DNA from: Mesostigma viride
Taxonomy: Eukaryota > Streptophyta > Mesostigmatophyceae > Mesostigmatales > Mesostigmataceae
Direction of reading: 5' to 3'
Length of the DNA: 50,353 nucleotides
Assembly: GCA_009746045.1 (NCBI GenBank)
Contig: RPFO01000106.1
Location: forward strand, 380,001-430,353
In this document: one piece after another, positions 33,301-44,655 of the stretch
Layout: each line of letters starts with the position of its first letter
Numbering within the stretch: the stretch's first letter is position 1
Position numbers and translations under genes: made by a program
The notes under the pieces: model-generated
What the model saw: only the letters and a program-made list of their open reading frames with translations
What the model was told of the DNA's origin: nothing
The model's database searches: none

Positions 33301-33305
33301 TGTAA
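33301..33305 (+). terminator. TGTAA polyadenylation-type signal for the LMBD2-like gene
   Basis: TGTAA lies about 130 bases after the proposed stop at 33172. This pentamer is the usual polyadenylation signal in volvocine algae. No cleavage site can be seen directly. From 33306 to 33665 nothing else is recognised. Confidence 0.45.
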
Positions 33306-33666
33306 CCTGCAGTGCAGTCCATTATTATGGCTCATCGGTTATTTTTCTGCTGGTTACTTGTGTGACGTAGCCAAGTGAAACTTTCACACTTGAATCTAAT
33401 CAGTGTCAAGGGGATTAGTGAATTACCTGTGTGAGAGTTACGAATTTGCGATGCTCTAATCTGTGCTGATGTTTCAATATTTTTTCAATGCTTGTTGCAG
33501 TTATAATGCAAACCGGTGAAAAAGGGCTGAAAGTCGGGTTCTTGAAAAAAGTAAAAAAGTCGCACTAATGTTGGTGCTGAGATTGAGGTAGGCTGAGGCA
33601 TGCTTCTAGCGAAACGTTATGTTTGGAGGCAAGTGCCAATTTGTGGAAATTTGTATTATTGTGAAC

Positions 33667-33752
33667 AACACGGTTTATTAAGACCATGTCTCCGTGGGGA
33701 GTATATATATGGCACTGGATTCGTTGTCCACATCGTCGCGTCGCTGCAGCAA
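33667..33752 (-). repeat. LINE 3' tail fragment
   Basis: A TTTATTAAG start is followed by CTCCGTGGGGAG on the + strand, a variant of the conserved hairpin. It abuts the next tail at 33753. Confidence 0.45.
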
Positions 33753-33837
33753 CACGATTAATTAATTAATTAATAGACACGTGACTGCGTCACGTGAGCA
33801 TAAGCCCTCAGTAAGAGCGGAACATGGGATGGAATGG
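33753..33837 (-). repeat. LINE 3' tail with CACGTGAC hairpin
   Basis: An ATTAATTAATTAATTAAT run is followed by CACGTGACTGCGTCACGTG, a perfect 8-bp stem with a TGC loop. The inverse arrangement occurs at 43293-43347. It represents the 3' end of a second LINE subfamily, inserted next to other tails. Confidence 0.6.
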
Positions 33838-34027
33838 ATTAATTAATTAATTAATTAGACTCGTGCTCCCGTTGGGGAGTCACGGAGCATTAACCCCGAT
33901 GGATGGATGGATGGGTGCACACATTCCTACCGGTCTAATCTATCTACATTGGCTACATACTACATCTATCTAACAACATTCTAACTACAACATCTATCTA
34001 GGCAGCCGCACGCTGCCCTAGGGGGAG

Positions 34028-37000
34028 CTATCTAGCGTGCCTCCCGCGGGATTGCACACGCGGGCGCTTCCCCACTGGGGGGGGCTCGTTGTCCTCTATG
34101 ACCTGGGCCCAATTGGCCTTGTCCATCATCTTCTTCCAAATCACGGAGAGGCCGCTAGGCCCCCCATGTCCTCTACTAGCTGTTCTTTGAAGGTGCGGGC
34201 CTTGCGGCGTCTAACATCACTGGGCCCAGCCCACGTCAGGAGGTGCCGGCCAGGTTGGGCTGGTCGCAGTCCTGCGGGGGGGCCACGTGAGGTGTCTACC
34301 TGGTTGGTGCGAGCTAGGTGCCCTACTAGCTGCAGGCGGCGTTGCTTAATTGTGCTGGTGATATAGGGCATGCCCTGGTACAGGTCCTCATTGCGGACAT
34401 GAGCAGCATATCCTACTCTGAAAATGGAACGCAGCATGCTGGTGACCGCGCCGTCCAGCTTGCGGGCCAGGTCGGCGGTGAGGGTCCACGTCTCGGCGCC
34501 ATACGTGAGAACAGGAAGGACGAGGACCTTGAACAGGTCCTGTTTCTCGATCTTGCCCAGGGGCTTGCGCCACAGGGCCCGGTACTGGCGTAAAGCGTGC
34601 CAGGCGAGGGAGATGCGATGGTCCACATCAACCTCGCAGCTGGGGAGCAGGCTGCCCAGCAGCTTAACGCGTGCCCTCAACGCCCCACTGCACGGGCCTC
34701 GAGAGCCAGGCAGTCAAGCCATGTCTGCACGTGCTCAGTGTCCTCAAAGAGGGTGGTGTCGTCTGCGTAAATGATGTCTGCGAGCCGAATCTCCGTGTCC
34801 GCACCGCCATGCCAGAATTTGTTAGCAACCTGCACTCCTGGTTCCCTGCCCACGATGCGGGCAAATCGCTTGCGCGCCTGAATCATTACGTATTCGACAA
34901 CAATAATGAACAGGTAGGGCGACAGCACGCAGCCCTGCCACACACCCTTCTGTAAAGGGCATGGGGGCGTGGTCCCGTAAGAAGTGCGCACCGAAGTGGT
35001 GGACCCTTCATACAGGTTGCGGATGACAGCAATCAGGGGGCGGGGGATCCGGAACAACTCGAGGATGTCCCAAAGCGCAGGCCAGAAAACCGAATCGAAG
35101 GCTTTGATGAAGTCCACCAGCACAAGGTGCAAAGGGGACTCACCAGGCTGAAGGCGTTGCAGTTCCTCCACCAGTCGGCGAGTAGCGAAGAGCGCCTGTA
35201 CTGTGTTGCGACCTGAACGGAAGCCGTGCTGAGTCTCGCTGAGGTGACCGTCCAGGGCCGTGCGCAGGCGGTTCAGGATGAGCCGCATAAGAAGCTTGAG
35301 GGGGGCACTTTGAATGCACACCCCTCTGTAGTTGCCGGGGTCGGCAGGCGACCCCTTGTTCTTGTACAGCATCGTGCGAAAACTGTGTTGCCAGGCCGCT
35401 GGAGGTGGTTGCGACGACAGCAGAAGGCGGTTGCAGATGTCCCGGAAGAGCAGCATAACACCTGTGTCCTCGAATTCGGCTGCAAGTTTTACAACTGCGG
35501 CCGGAATCTCGTCAGAGCCGGTGGCTGCGTCATAACGCAGGCGCTGGACCGCCTCCGTGACCTCGCGAGAGGTGAAAGGAGGCATGTCAGACGGGTCGCC
35601 AAGTGGGCCGACCAGCGGGGGGACTAGGTAGTCCGCCGCTGACCTAGGCGGGGCCGGGGGCCCTGCGGGGCCGGCCAGGGCGGCCGGGCGGGCGGCGGCG
35701 GCTGGGAGCAGGGGTGGGGGCGGCGCAGCTGTCCCCACGACCTCGGCCGTGGCCGTGGCCCAGGTACGAAGCCGCTTGGCTGGGGCGCCGGGGACGTCGT
35801 GGCGGTGGGGCCGGCCGAGGCCGTCCGGGTGCCCGAGGCGCTTGTACCAGAACCAGGCCCCCTTGCCGTCGTGCTTCTGCTGGCAGCTGCGCAGGTCCTT
35901 GACCATCTGCTGAGCATCTGCCTTCTCAGCCTGCTCGTAGGCGGCCCTCAGAGCTGCTTGCAGCCCAGGTTTGGCGAGCGGATCTCTGTTGCGGCGGAGC
36001 ATCTGCCTGGCGGCGACCACTGTCGGTGCGTGACGGTGGACAGCAAGCTGCCGACGCGGAGGCAAGGTGGGGAGGGTGCGGGCAGCCAGGCGATACTTGG
36101 CGGCGACACCACGGAGGATCACTGAAATATCCCCCGGCGGCGGAATGGCGTGTAACTGCTGTCGGCTGCCCCCGGCGTCGAATACGGCCAGGAAATCATC
36201 CCTGTGCGACATAGCGGCCTGCTCTTCTGCTGACATCTTGTCGGCATCCTTCAGCACAATCCGGAGCACTTTCAGATCTGGCTGAGGTGCCAGCTGTCGC
36301 GACGGTTTCACCCCAGGAAACCGCAATCTGATGCGAGCGAGCACGAGACGATGATCAGATTCCACCGTGCTGACAGAATCTTGCAGGACGCGAGCATCGA
36401 CAACTGAGGGGCGCTGAGCCCGACGTACGCAGACATAATCAAGGCACACCACCCGATCCGACGGCCCAAAAAAGGTGGCCAGCTGCTCAGCGGGGCGTGC
36501 GAAAGAAGCATTGCATGCAACCAGCGCAGATTCTGCCAGCAGATTCGCAAATAAAGGCGTGTTACCGTTGGCTGTCGTGTTGGTTGGGGAATACTGAGCG
36601 CCCCCAGTGCCAACTGGCAGCGTGGCGTTGGCGTCGAGCAGCATAACCAGGAAGTGCCGAGCTGGGATGTTGGCCTCCTCCTCCTTGAGGGCGTCGAAGA
36701 AGGCCTCACGTTCCGCCTGAGCTCGACCCGCATGTGGTGCATATCCCACGATAACGGTTAGCGTGTGGTGTGAATGGCCCTCAGTGGCCGAAAAAGTGGC
36801 CACTAGCACACGCGGGGACCGCAGCACGATGGACTGGAGCTGCTCTGATGCTGCCGGCGAGCACAAGAGGCCCACACCACCTTGGCCCGGCGCGTCGCCG
36901 CCACCATAGTGGAACCGCCAGCCTGCCGCAGGTCGTCGACCAGCAGACCGTTGACCGCGTGCTGAGGGTCAACGGTGCGTCGGTGCTCCTGGACTCCAAG

Positions 37001-37102
37001 AACAGCGATCTTGTTGTCGGCGCACAGGGCGATCAGCTCGTCGACGCGTTGGCGTGCTGGGGTGCCGCCGCTCGTAGAAGGATCTGCAGGGAGGGTGCGC
37101 AC
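34028..37102 (-). pseudogene. LINE ORF2: AP-like endonuclease and reverse transcriptase, frameshifted
   Basis: ORF2 nicks target DNA and copies the element RNA there. The first frame (37102 to about 36880) has the endonuclease GVQEHRR motif. A shift before VGLLCSP leads to the main frame, with LDANAT (in place of GDxNA) and SDHRLV. The RT part has NYRGVCI, QHGFRSGRNT, VDFIKAFDSV (motif A), QGCVLSPYLF (motif B) and the YADDT active site. After ALEARAVGR the frame stops, and a second frame resumes with RVKLLGSLLPSCEVDVDHRIS, so the usual thumb-proximal segment is missing. A third shift precedes GLSVIWKKMMDKANW, and the last stop is at 34028. The gene cannot make intact protein. Confidence 0.85.
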
Positions 37103-37144
37103 GTTAAAACTTGCAATACCAAGAATGGGCCGTTGCCCTATTAG

Positions 37145-37232
37145 CGGGGGGGTGGGGGTGGGGGTGGGGGTGGAGAAGGGTAGTGCTGGAGGTGGGGGTG
37201 GGGTGGGGGGGGGGGGGAGGGGGAGGGTGGCG
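37145..37232. repeat. G-rich simple repeat between LINE ORFs
   Basis: On the + strand this is GGGGGTG-type repeats and a run of about 14 G. ORFs through it are compositional artefacts. On the LINE sense strand it is C-rich. Confidence 0.85.
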
Positions 37233-37516
37233 ATTGGGGTTAATGCTTGTCAACGCATGGAGGCTTTCTTTCAGGACGGATATGCGTCGTCTCCGTCCTG
37301 GCTGGGGTCGCCGGCGTGTCGACTGGGCCTCATCCCGCTCAAGGCGGGCTAGGAGGCGTGTGAGGCTGGTAAATTGGCGGGAAGGTTGACCGTGGCGTGC
37401 CTGGCGACCTTGCATCCTGATCATGCTCGCACGGTGCGACATGAGGATGGAAAGGGGCTTGTTTATAAAGGCTGTGCCCAAAGCCTATTGTACCGCGAGG
37501 CCGCGAGGGTGTGCCC

Positions 37517-38855
37517 TTACCGGGCGGCATCCATACCCGGGACGTGCGTAGACGATGATGACGCAGCTGGGGCGGGCCTGGTACGGCCCGACTTGTGCCG
37601 CTTGTTAGGAGCCTGCGCCTCCGTGCGCTGGCCGTTGATGAATAGCACGGGGGTGTCGTGGACGAGGCGGACGTAGACCTTCTGGCCATCCTGCCTGGCC
37701 TTGATCGCCACGTCGCTGCCCAGCAGACCATTCTTGATGACTAGCTGGGCCGGTGAGAGGAGGTCGTCGAGGCTCGGCGCGTTTCTCCCGCCTAGGAGCT
37801 TGCGGGCCTGGAGTACCTTCACCTTGCTGGCCACATTCGCAAAGGTCACCCGGATGGGGCCAGGCTGGCCCGCCATCCAGGCTGCCGACTCAATGCGGAT
37901 GCGTTCGTTGCCCAGTTGCAGCCTGCCCACGATGAGGCTGTGGTACAGGCGTTGCGCTAGCATCAGGTCCGTTTCAGGCTGCTGTGCGACCTGGAAATAC
38001 CGGACCACTATACTGCGTGAGCGCAGGTCCTCCTCGATAGCAGTCTTGTGGGCTGCAGCCCCCCTGCGTGCGGCATCCTCCATCAGGTTGGCAATGTCCG
38101 TCTGTTTGACCATGTTAGCGTAGCTGGTGGCCGGTGCGGGGGCGGCTGGTTGGGGCGGGCTGGTCAGGGCGGCCTTGACCTCGGCAATGCTGGAGCGGAG
38201 CTCGGCAGTGTCTTGACGGATAGCGGTGGACAAGGTGCCGAGTTGGGCAGCCATGTCTGCGACTTTCTTATTGAGCTTGTGCAGGTCTGCTGCTTCCGGG
38301 GAAGCATCGGGGGTGTTGGCGGTGCCGTGATCGGCGTCCTCGAAAGCGGCAAAGAGTGCCCGGAGGCAAGGGGCCTGCGCGTGGCTCAAGAAAACAGAAA
38401 GTCGAAGCTGTGGCTCGTCCAAGTCGGCGATGTCGTCACTGGAATGGTCCCGCCAGACGCGTAAGGAAAATATATCTCCTTGCCGTTGGCCTTCAGGTGG
38501 TGCAGGATAGCCTGCGCCTGCTCGGCGGTAAGCGAAAAGAACCGGAGCTCGTCGACAACCTGGCCAGGCATGAAGGATGCTGGGTCGAACTCAGCGTCGT
38601 TAGCGTCGTCGTCGTCGTCGTCGATGGCGTCGTCAATGGGGGTGTCTTTGGAAGACGATGGCGGGGGATCTGGCTCTCCATCTCGTCGGCTGGGGCGTAG
38701 CAAACCCGCTTGGAGGAGGCGGTAATGGCGGCCGCGTTTGCCTGGGGCTGCGTCGCAATGGTTTCCGCATCTGCAATTAGTTGCGTAATCGTGTTGGGCG
38801 CTGAAGCCTCCCTCTCGGAGAGAGAAGGGGAGGCGGTTGACGGAGTTTCTGCCAT
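37517..38855 (-). pseudogene. LINE ORF1 protein, two frameshifts
   Basis: ORF1 encodes the RNA-binding partner of ORF2. Frame one starts at 38855 (MAETPSTASPSLSERE). Near 38690 the reading moves to a frame with an acidic run and MPGQVVDELRFFSLT. Near 38410 it moves again to a long frame of about 300 residues with a heptad-rich helix (LHKLNKKVADMAAQLGTLS), a SRSIVVRYFQ segment, VTFANVASKVKVLQARKLL, and the C-terminal SLDDLLSPAQLVIKNGLL. The same blocks, diverged, occur in the ORF1-only element at 13439-14805. Spacing to ORF2 is about 410 bases and includes a G-rich run at 37145-37230. Confidence 0.78.
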
Positions 38856-39084
38856 AGCTGGTTCCGGAAAATTACGAACCCTGCCTGTGCTGCGTTTTAT
38901 GATATTGCGCTAAATCTTGGGCGATGGCGGCTGAAAATTATATCATCGTGTTCGTCATTAAAAGACGCATCTACTGCAATTTACCCGACCAAATTTCATG
39001 CCCGGATGTAAAAGTTATGAGCATTCTCGGCATCCATAGCTTTTCGTGATAGACTAGTGCTTAATGATGGATGGATAGATTCAG

Positions 39085-39533
39085 AGTCAGTCATTACGTT
39101 AGCCATGCGAATGGATGGAATGGAATGGATGGATGGAATGGATGGTATAAGCTATCTAGGTCCTAGTTACAGGGGTGTGGGCACCGCGGCCCGAATCGCT
39201 ATGAATGCCATACTTGGTCACACGCGGAGCCCCCACAGGCTTTGGGGTGGTCTCCTTCATCACTACTTGCCAGCTATCCTTGCGCACCAGCTGTCTCCAT
39301 ATTACAGACAAACCAGGAGGCTGCCCGGGGGTGAGCCCGTCACGTCTAGTGTAGCACATGTCCATGCCGAGTCTATCACGAAAAGCAACACGATGTTTTC
39401 TGGCATACGCGGGCTTTTGGTTCCCGCCGCAAATTTGAAAGTGCTGTCCTCCGGATTTTTGCCTTTGCACCGTGTGCAGTTCTTGGATGTTTGGAATCAT
39501 CAAGATGTGGCATGGCTAACGTAATGACTGACT
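39085..39533. repeat. 449-bp inverted-repeat unit containing a LINE fragment
   Basis: The 23 bases at 39085-39107 are the exact reverse complement of 39511-39533 (outer motif AGTCAGTCATTACG). A further 16-bp pair, GCTTTTCGTGATAGAC at 39039-39054 and its complement at 39371-39386, overlaps it. A TGGAA/TGGAT satellite-like run lies at 39109-39145. No clear target duplication is seen. Confidence 0.6.
39168..39345 (-). pseudogene. LINE ORF2 C-terminal fragment
   Basis: The minus strand encodes PGLSVIWRQLVRKDSWQ followed by TPKPVGAPRV. It aligns with GLSVIWKKMMDKANWAQ and PPPVGKRPRV at the end of the ORF2 at 34028-37102. It is a remnant of another copy. Confidence 0.65.
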
Positions 39534-39879
39534 AGCTAGACCTTTTCAGTGGTTTTCCATTTGCGGGTATTTCCTCGTAAATGGTCTGAGAGCGATCGCA
39601 GCAATGGTCCTCACCACTAGACACTCCCGGCCAGTTAGGCTCAAAACACACGCCCTGACTGATCCAGCAAGTAATTGTTTCCGCCCCCCCGTCTAGGTCA
39701 TCTAGTCGCTCTAAACGTAAGCCAGCCACAATTTGAATGCACAAGGCAACACATTTCCATCACCATTCATATATATTCATCATCCCGGCTGAAGGACTCG
39801 AACACGCGGACAAGATAACGGCAGGCTCGAGCTACCATGGTACAGATTTCTGTCCTGCGCTGGTTGTCTCCTTGATATA

Positions 39880-40203
39880 TATGTAACGCCGGCGCTGCTG
39901 CCGCTGTGGCTGAGCGCGACAAGTTTGCCTCCTACGGCAATGTGCATGGGGCCCCACCGGGTCATCCCCTTTGTCCTAATTGAGGAGTTCGGGGCCATGG
40001 GCCCCAAGACAGCGGAGTTTTTCCACGGGTGCTGCCAGCGCCGTGAAGACCGCCTCGACCTCGAGGGTCAGACCGCCCCGTGGTCTGCCCGCACGTGGTC
40101 CTCGTATTGGCGGCAGCGCCTGTCACTCGCCCTCACTCGCACCGTGGCTGATGTGTTATTCCGCCGCACCCGGGCCGACTTTGTCGGGACCCATGCGGTC
40201 TAG
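39880..40203 (+). pseudogene. Retroelement ORF C-terminal remnant
   Basis: The frame with VIPFVLIEEFGAMGPKT and SLALTRTVADVLF ends at a stop at 40203. Upstream, AERDKFASYGNVHG in a different frame appears to be its continuation, so there is a frameshift near 39945. The layout resembles the C-terminal region of retroelement polyproteins, by recall only. No RT motif is present in the fragment. Confidence 0.4.
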
Positions 40204-40210
40204 CAACTCG

Positions 40211-41920
40211 TCGTCTGTCCCTGGTCCTAATTTTAGGACTGAGTTCAACTCAGTCCTAATTTTAGGACCTAATTTTGAGGTTTTGTAGAAAATTCGCCCC
40301 GGTCGGAATATTTGGCAGAAAAATTTTCTCAAAATTTATTCAAATACTACTTGAAAAGATCTTTCTTGGACATATTTTTGGGATTTTTTTGGATTTGATT
40401 TGGGCGTCTAACCGTACGGTGAAAGTACAGGTGGTAAGGGTACATTTTCACGCGAAACGTGAGTTCCGGAAATGCACGACCTAGCCATGGCGGCTTGCGC
40501 CCATGCATGCAGTTTACGTTTTCGGACGATTTTGCGGGCCAAACCCAGGAAATAGATTTTTTATGTCCTAAAGATGATACAAGTGAATTTTAACCTCGCG
40601 GGGATGCGATTTACTGGGTGTCGGCACTGTTCTTGCTGGAAAAATCTGCGATTAGGCAGGTCGACGGAATGGATTACTACAATTGATTCCCGGATCAAAT
40701 CGAAGGGTTTATAGGTTTCTTTCTACCTTTTATCATGTATTGTCGTAGGTTAAGTCTAGTGGCAGTAAAGATTTGATGATTTCGACCACTCTGTCACGTC
40801 ATGGTTTGTGTGCCGCAAAGTGCCACTTTTGCAGGCACCGCCTGGGCCAAGGTAACGCCAGCCGTGCCAGGTAAAGCTGGAATATCGCTGCTTCATCGTT
40901 TCTTGGTATTCTTACATGAGTTTAAGCTTGCGATGCGCTGTCAGTTTTGAGTCTTGCTGCTCTTTCTTGACCGTTGCCTGCCCCTCTCTAAAACCATCTT
41001 TTTAGATGATCTTACCAGGCATTTGCCTTACCGTAGCGTGGCTGTACAAGGTTTTAGGTGCTGAATGGGTTAAAACACTTTCATAGATGTTAGTTATTCT
41101 CTTGCTATGTTCATACTGCATGATTGTGTGGTCATGGGCTGCGTCAAGGGTACTGTCAAGCTTATACGGGTGAGTGAAAAATCATGGTGATAAACCACTG
41201 TCATCATGTGCCAGCAGGTATCCTGGCCATGTCATGGCAAGGTAATACAGTTTTATCCATGTCCATTCTTGTAAAGAACAATTAAATGTGACTAACCTAC
41301 CCATTATATCGGTGGTTATTACTTATAATACATCCCTTTGTAGCTACGTATCCATACGCATTCCCTACATGTATGCATAGGCTTTCACACATAATAAGGT
41401 ACAATATAACTGCAATATGATGATGCAAGTATGTTTTCCTATTATGCCTGAAGGGAAATGGGCTGATTGACATGGTTTGTGGCCACGCTACTATGTAGTA
41501 TGACCGCACTTACATGCTTGCAAATTGCTAGCATGGCCCAGTCCTATGTATAGGACTGGCAGTATTTGGCGTGTTTTAGGCAGTGCCAGTGGCCAAATTG
41601 AGTCCAGTTTTTTGCCACAGGTCAAGAACTATATTTTTTACATGCCTGTATTTTTTTAACATGCATATGGAATTTATTCAATTTTTGCCACTCGTGCTTC
41701 CACACAAAAATGCAAATTCGCCGACGGTGCCATACATCCATGTAATTTTTAGGAGTTTGGGTCAAGTTTTCACTGATGTAGTATTTTTGCCAGCAAGAGG
41801 ACATCAAATACTCCATAGACCCACATCTAAGCATCTTGGATGGACCCCCCACCTAGTCACTACACACGGTTGAAAAAGGTCAACTCAGTCCTATTATTAG
41901 GACTGAGTTGGGACAGACGA
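40211..41920. mobile_element. Non-autonomous DNA transposon with terminal palindromes
   Basis: TCGTCTGTCCC at 40211-40221 and its exact complement at 41910-41920 form termini. Both are followed inward by AACTCAGTCCTAATTTTAGG-type palindromes (40224-40266 and 41881-41909). The interior is AT-rich and has no recognisable gene. No target duplication could be defined, so family assignment is left open. Confidence 0.55.
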
Positions 41921-41939
41921 GAATTTAGCCTATGCTATC

Positions 41940-43640
41940 CAGTGAACGCCAATACGCCGTATAATACGGTAAATACGCCGTATTATACAATACGGCGGGG
42001 TTTGGCGTACTAACGTACTAGAAATACGGCGTATTGCGTTCTCAACGCCAATACGGCGCATAATACGTATTTTTCGCGTATTATACGGCGCCCGGCTCCG
42101 GAATTTGGCGCCAGAGCTAGTTTTGGCGTTGCTGACCTAGGCAGGTACGCAGCCTGAACCGTACTTGGGGAGTACGGGCCTACGGTTGGTCCCGCTTGTC
42201 ATCTCTGCCAGTTGACGGCGTGGGTAAACGATGGCAAAACGAGACCGACTTGCATAAATATGTTAGTTGACCTCCGCGGCCATGGAGGTGCAGAAATCTG
42301 ACTGGTATGGGAGCATGGCTTGACATTTTGAACTGCAATTTTGCAGGCATGATCCATAGGTCCTAAACAGCGTATATCATTGGCAGGCAACGCCTGGGTG
42401 TGCGCAGATATGTCTCGACCCTATGCTCGGTGCAGCAACCTCGTTTGATCAGCGACCAGGTCGGTCGCCGTGCATGTGCTAACTGTTACTAGGCGGGAAA
42501 TAAGTCGATACGTTTGTACGCGGATAGATGTGTAAAATATATTGCTGACATGTTTTATTGGCGACGACGGCCAGGAAAGCGGCTCGCAGCTACATCGATG
42601 AGGTGGGCATCCGGCTAGCTCCAGCAAGGAAGGTAATTAATCTGCGGTTTTGATCTGGTATGTGCTATCCTGTTCACGTTTTATTGCATACTGTATCAAG
42701 GTTTTGGGTCGAATCGTATACCTATCAATAAGTTCATGGTTGTAATAAGGAATTAGTTCAATTAGCAATCTATATACCATGCAGTGGATGAGTATCACAC
42801 TTCATGACCTTTATGTAAACAACAAACTGTCGACACCCCCTAGGGCTCCCCCAGAATAGATTCTAGCCAGCTGTCTAGAAGAGGGCAATCGACATAGCTT
42901 TTACATTATAGCATGACTTGCCATGTATTTCTCGAGCATAGTATACTGATCTAGCCCCAACGGCTTAGAGTAGCCCCAACGGTTTAGAGTGGCATGAACG
43001 CAATCACATTAGCCCAGCCATGGCTCAGCGTGGCCATTTGCTTATGCCTTAGCAGACGCCCGTTGAGCCCACTTCACCTTTCTTGTACAGCATCAGCTAT
43101 GCTTCAGCCTACCTCTGGTATCGTTAATAATGGTTGTCCCACAGTGATGCGCCCCGGCCCCGTGATGTGGATAGAGCGCTCGATGTGGCCTGCCCACCGA
43201 CTGGTGGGCGGTGGCAGTGAGAGAAGCTAGGGCGCCCTCCCTCCCTCTCATTGTGTACAGGGGTTGAAGGTTCCTCTACTTTGTATTGGCACCCACGTGA
43301 CGCAGTCACGTGATAATTAACTAATTAACTAATTAATTAATTAATTACACTTCATACAATTGATGAGACAACCAAGTGAGTGTCAAACGGCTACCGGCGA
43401 CCTCTACGTGCATTGTATTGTTTTTCATCAAGATTGAGACATTAGCTAGAGTTTTTGAGAGGCACGCCCATGGGATAAACACCTTAGAATATTTTATCCT
43501 AATTGAAAATCCACTTTTCCGGTCAAAAAACCACTTTTTTTTTTTGGCGTATAATACGCGTATAATACGCGTATAATACGGCAATACGCAATACGCCGAG
43601 GTTTTGCCGTATTGCCGTATTGCCGTACTGGCTCACACTG
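41940..43640. mobile_element. hAT-like non-autonomous transposon with 8-bp target duplication
   Basis: ATGCTATC occurs at 41932-41939 and 43641-43648, directly outside termini that both begin CAGTG when read inward (CAGTGAACGCCAATACG and CAGTGTGAGCCAGTACG). The 8-bp duplication and CAGTG ends fit hAT elements. Subterminal arrays of ATACGGCGTATTA-type repeats occupy 41949-42090 and 43545-43630. No transposase is encoded. A LINE 3' end is inserted at about 43240-43347. Confidence 0.8.
43293..43347 (+). repeat. LINE 3' end: hairpin plus ATTA tail
   Basis: CACGTGACGCAGTCACGTG forms a perfect 8-bp stem with a GCA loop. It is followed by ATAATTAACTAATT and further AATT units up to 43347. It is the sense orientation of the end at 33753-33837 and lies inside the hAT-like element, so the LINE inserted after it. 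Confidence 0.65.
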
Positions 43641-43659
43641 ATGCTATCCCACTGCTATG

Positions 43660-44655
43660 CCTATGCTATCCCACTGGCCCGCCCTGACTGGTCTGCCCTA
43701 CGCCCAGTCCGAGGAGATCCTGAGGACTGGACGGACGCCGAGCACGCGCGGAACCGGTGCCGACTGGAGTACCTGTCGGCTCTGGACGCCCGGGCGGACG
43801 TCGACGAGCTGGACAAGGGTGCTCCGAATGCCGCCACTTTAATTTGCGGGCTTTGCGGCCCGTGCCCCGTTGCTGGCGGCCCGGCACCTGCCGGTCATGC
43901 CCCGCCGCCGCCCCGGCCCGCTGTACCGCCAGGACCCCAAGGTCTTGGCCGCCCGGCACCGCCTCAAGCGTAACCGGGACCCGCTGCAGACACCGGTGCT
44001 CAAGGCCGCCCTCGTGGAGGCTTACGAGCATGCACGCTCAGGACGCGGAGGTGGCCCAGTGCATCGCAGATGCCAAGGCCTGCCAAGCTCGCAACCATGC
44101 AGGGCAAGGACATGTGGTACCACCTCGACCGGCTCGGCGGCCGGCGGCAGCGCACCCCGGTGGAGCACACAGGGGACGGCACGGCGCCGGTAAGCCTAGA
44201 CCGCTGGTTGGCCCACAATATTTCCTTGACAGGTGGGGCTCGCGCCCCCCCCCGCCTCTTCCGACCCCGAGACGGCCGCCCGTCTTGGGGTCGATCGCCG
44301 GACCCCCGCCGCCGCCAGCGCCCCCCTAGCTCCTCGGCCGCGGACTACCAAGTCCCCGCCCTTGTAGGAGGGCTGCCTTGCCACCAACGACGTCGTCCAC
44401 CCCTTCACTTTGAAGGAATTGGACGGCGCCCTTGCTCGCCTGCGGTACGACGCGGCGGTCGGTGCCGACCACCTTTCGGCTGAGCTGCTGATCGAAGACC
44501 CCTGACCCGGCGGTTAGGGATCTTCTGCTGGCGTTCTGCAACCGTGTCCTGCTCTCTGACGAGCCTCCGCCTGCTGAGTGGCAGACGGCCATCCGTGTCA
44601 TGCTGTACAAGAAGGGCTCTGCTGCTGACCCTGGTAACTACCGGGGTGTCTGCCG
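43660..44655 (+). pseudogene. LINE ORF2 fragment, multiply frameshifted and cut off in the RT
   Basis: Successive frames encode a linker (DPKVLAARHRLKRNRDPL and ALVEAYEHA, matching APTVVAARQMLRRNRDPL in the other LINE), then DYQVPALVGG, ELDGALARLRYDAAVGADHLSAELL, and finally VLLSDEPPPAEWQ and KGSAADPGNYRGVC. The order is that of the ORF2 at 34028-37102 from the endonuclease-RT linker to the start of the RT. Homology ends abruptly after NYRGVC at about 44655, where sequence of a different texture begins. At least four frame changes are needed, so the copy is dead. Confidence 0.75.

Larger units (their letters stand above)
33838..39020 (-). mobile_element. L1-like LINE, nearly full length, inactive
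   Basis: Read on the minus strand: a 5' leader (about 39000-38856), ORF1 (38855-37517), a G-rich spacer, ORF2 with endonuclease and RT (37102-34028), a 3' untranslated region with hairpin at 33863-33883, and an ATTA tail at 33838-33859. Both ORFs have frameshifts and ORF2 seems to lack a segment after the RT core. The flanks are TGGAA/TGGAT-rich on both sides, so the exact target duplication and the 5' end are uncertain. Confidence 0.8.

Noticed and set aside
36770-38464. Several + strand ORFs across the LINE
   Set aside because: They are shadows of LINE ORF1 and ORF2 on the minus strand.
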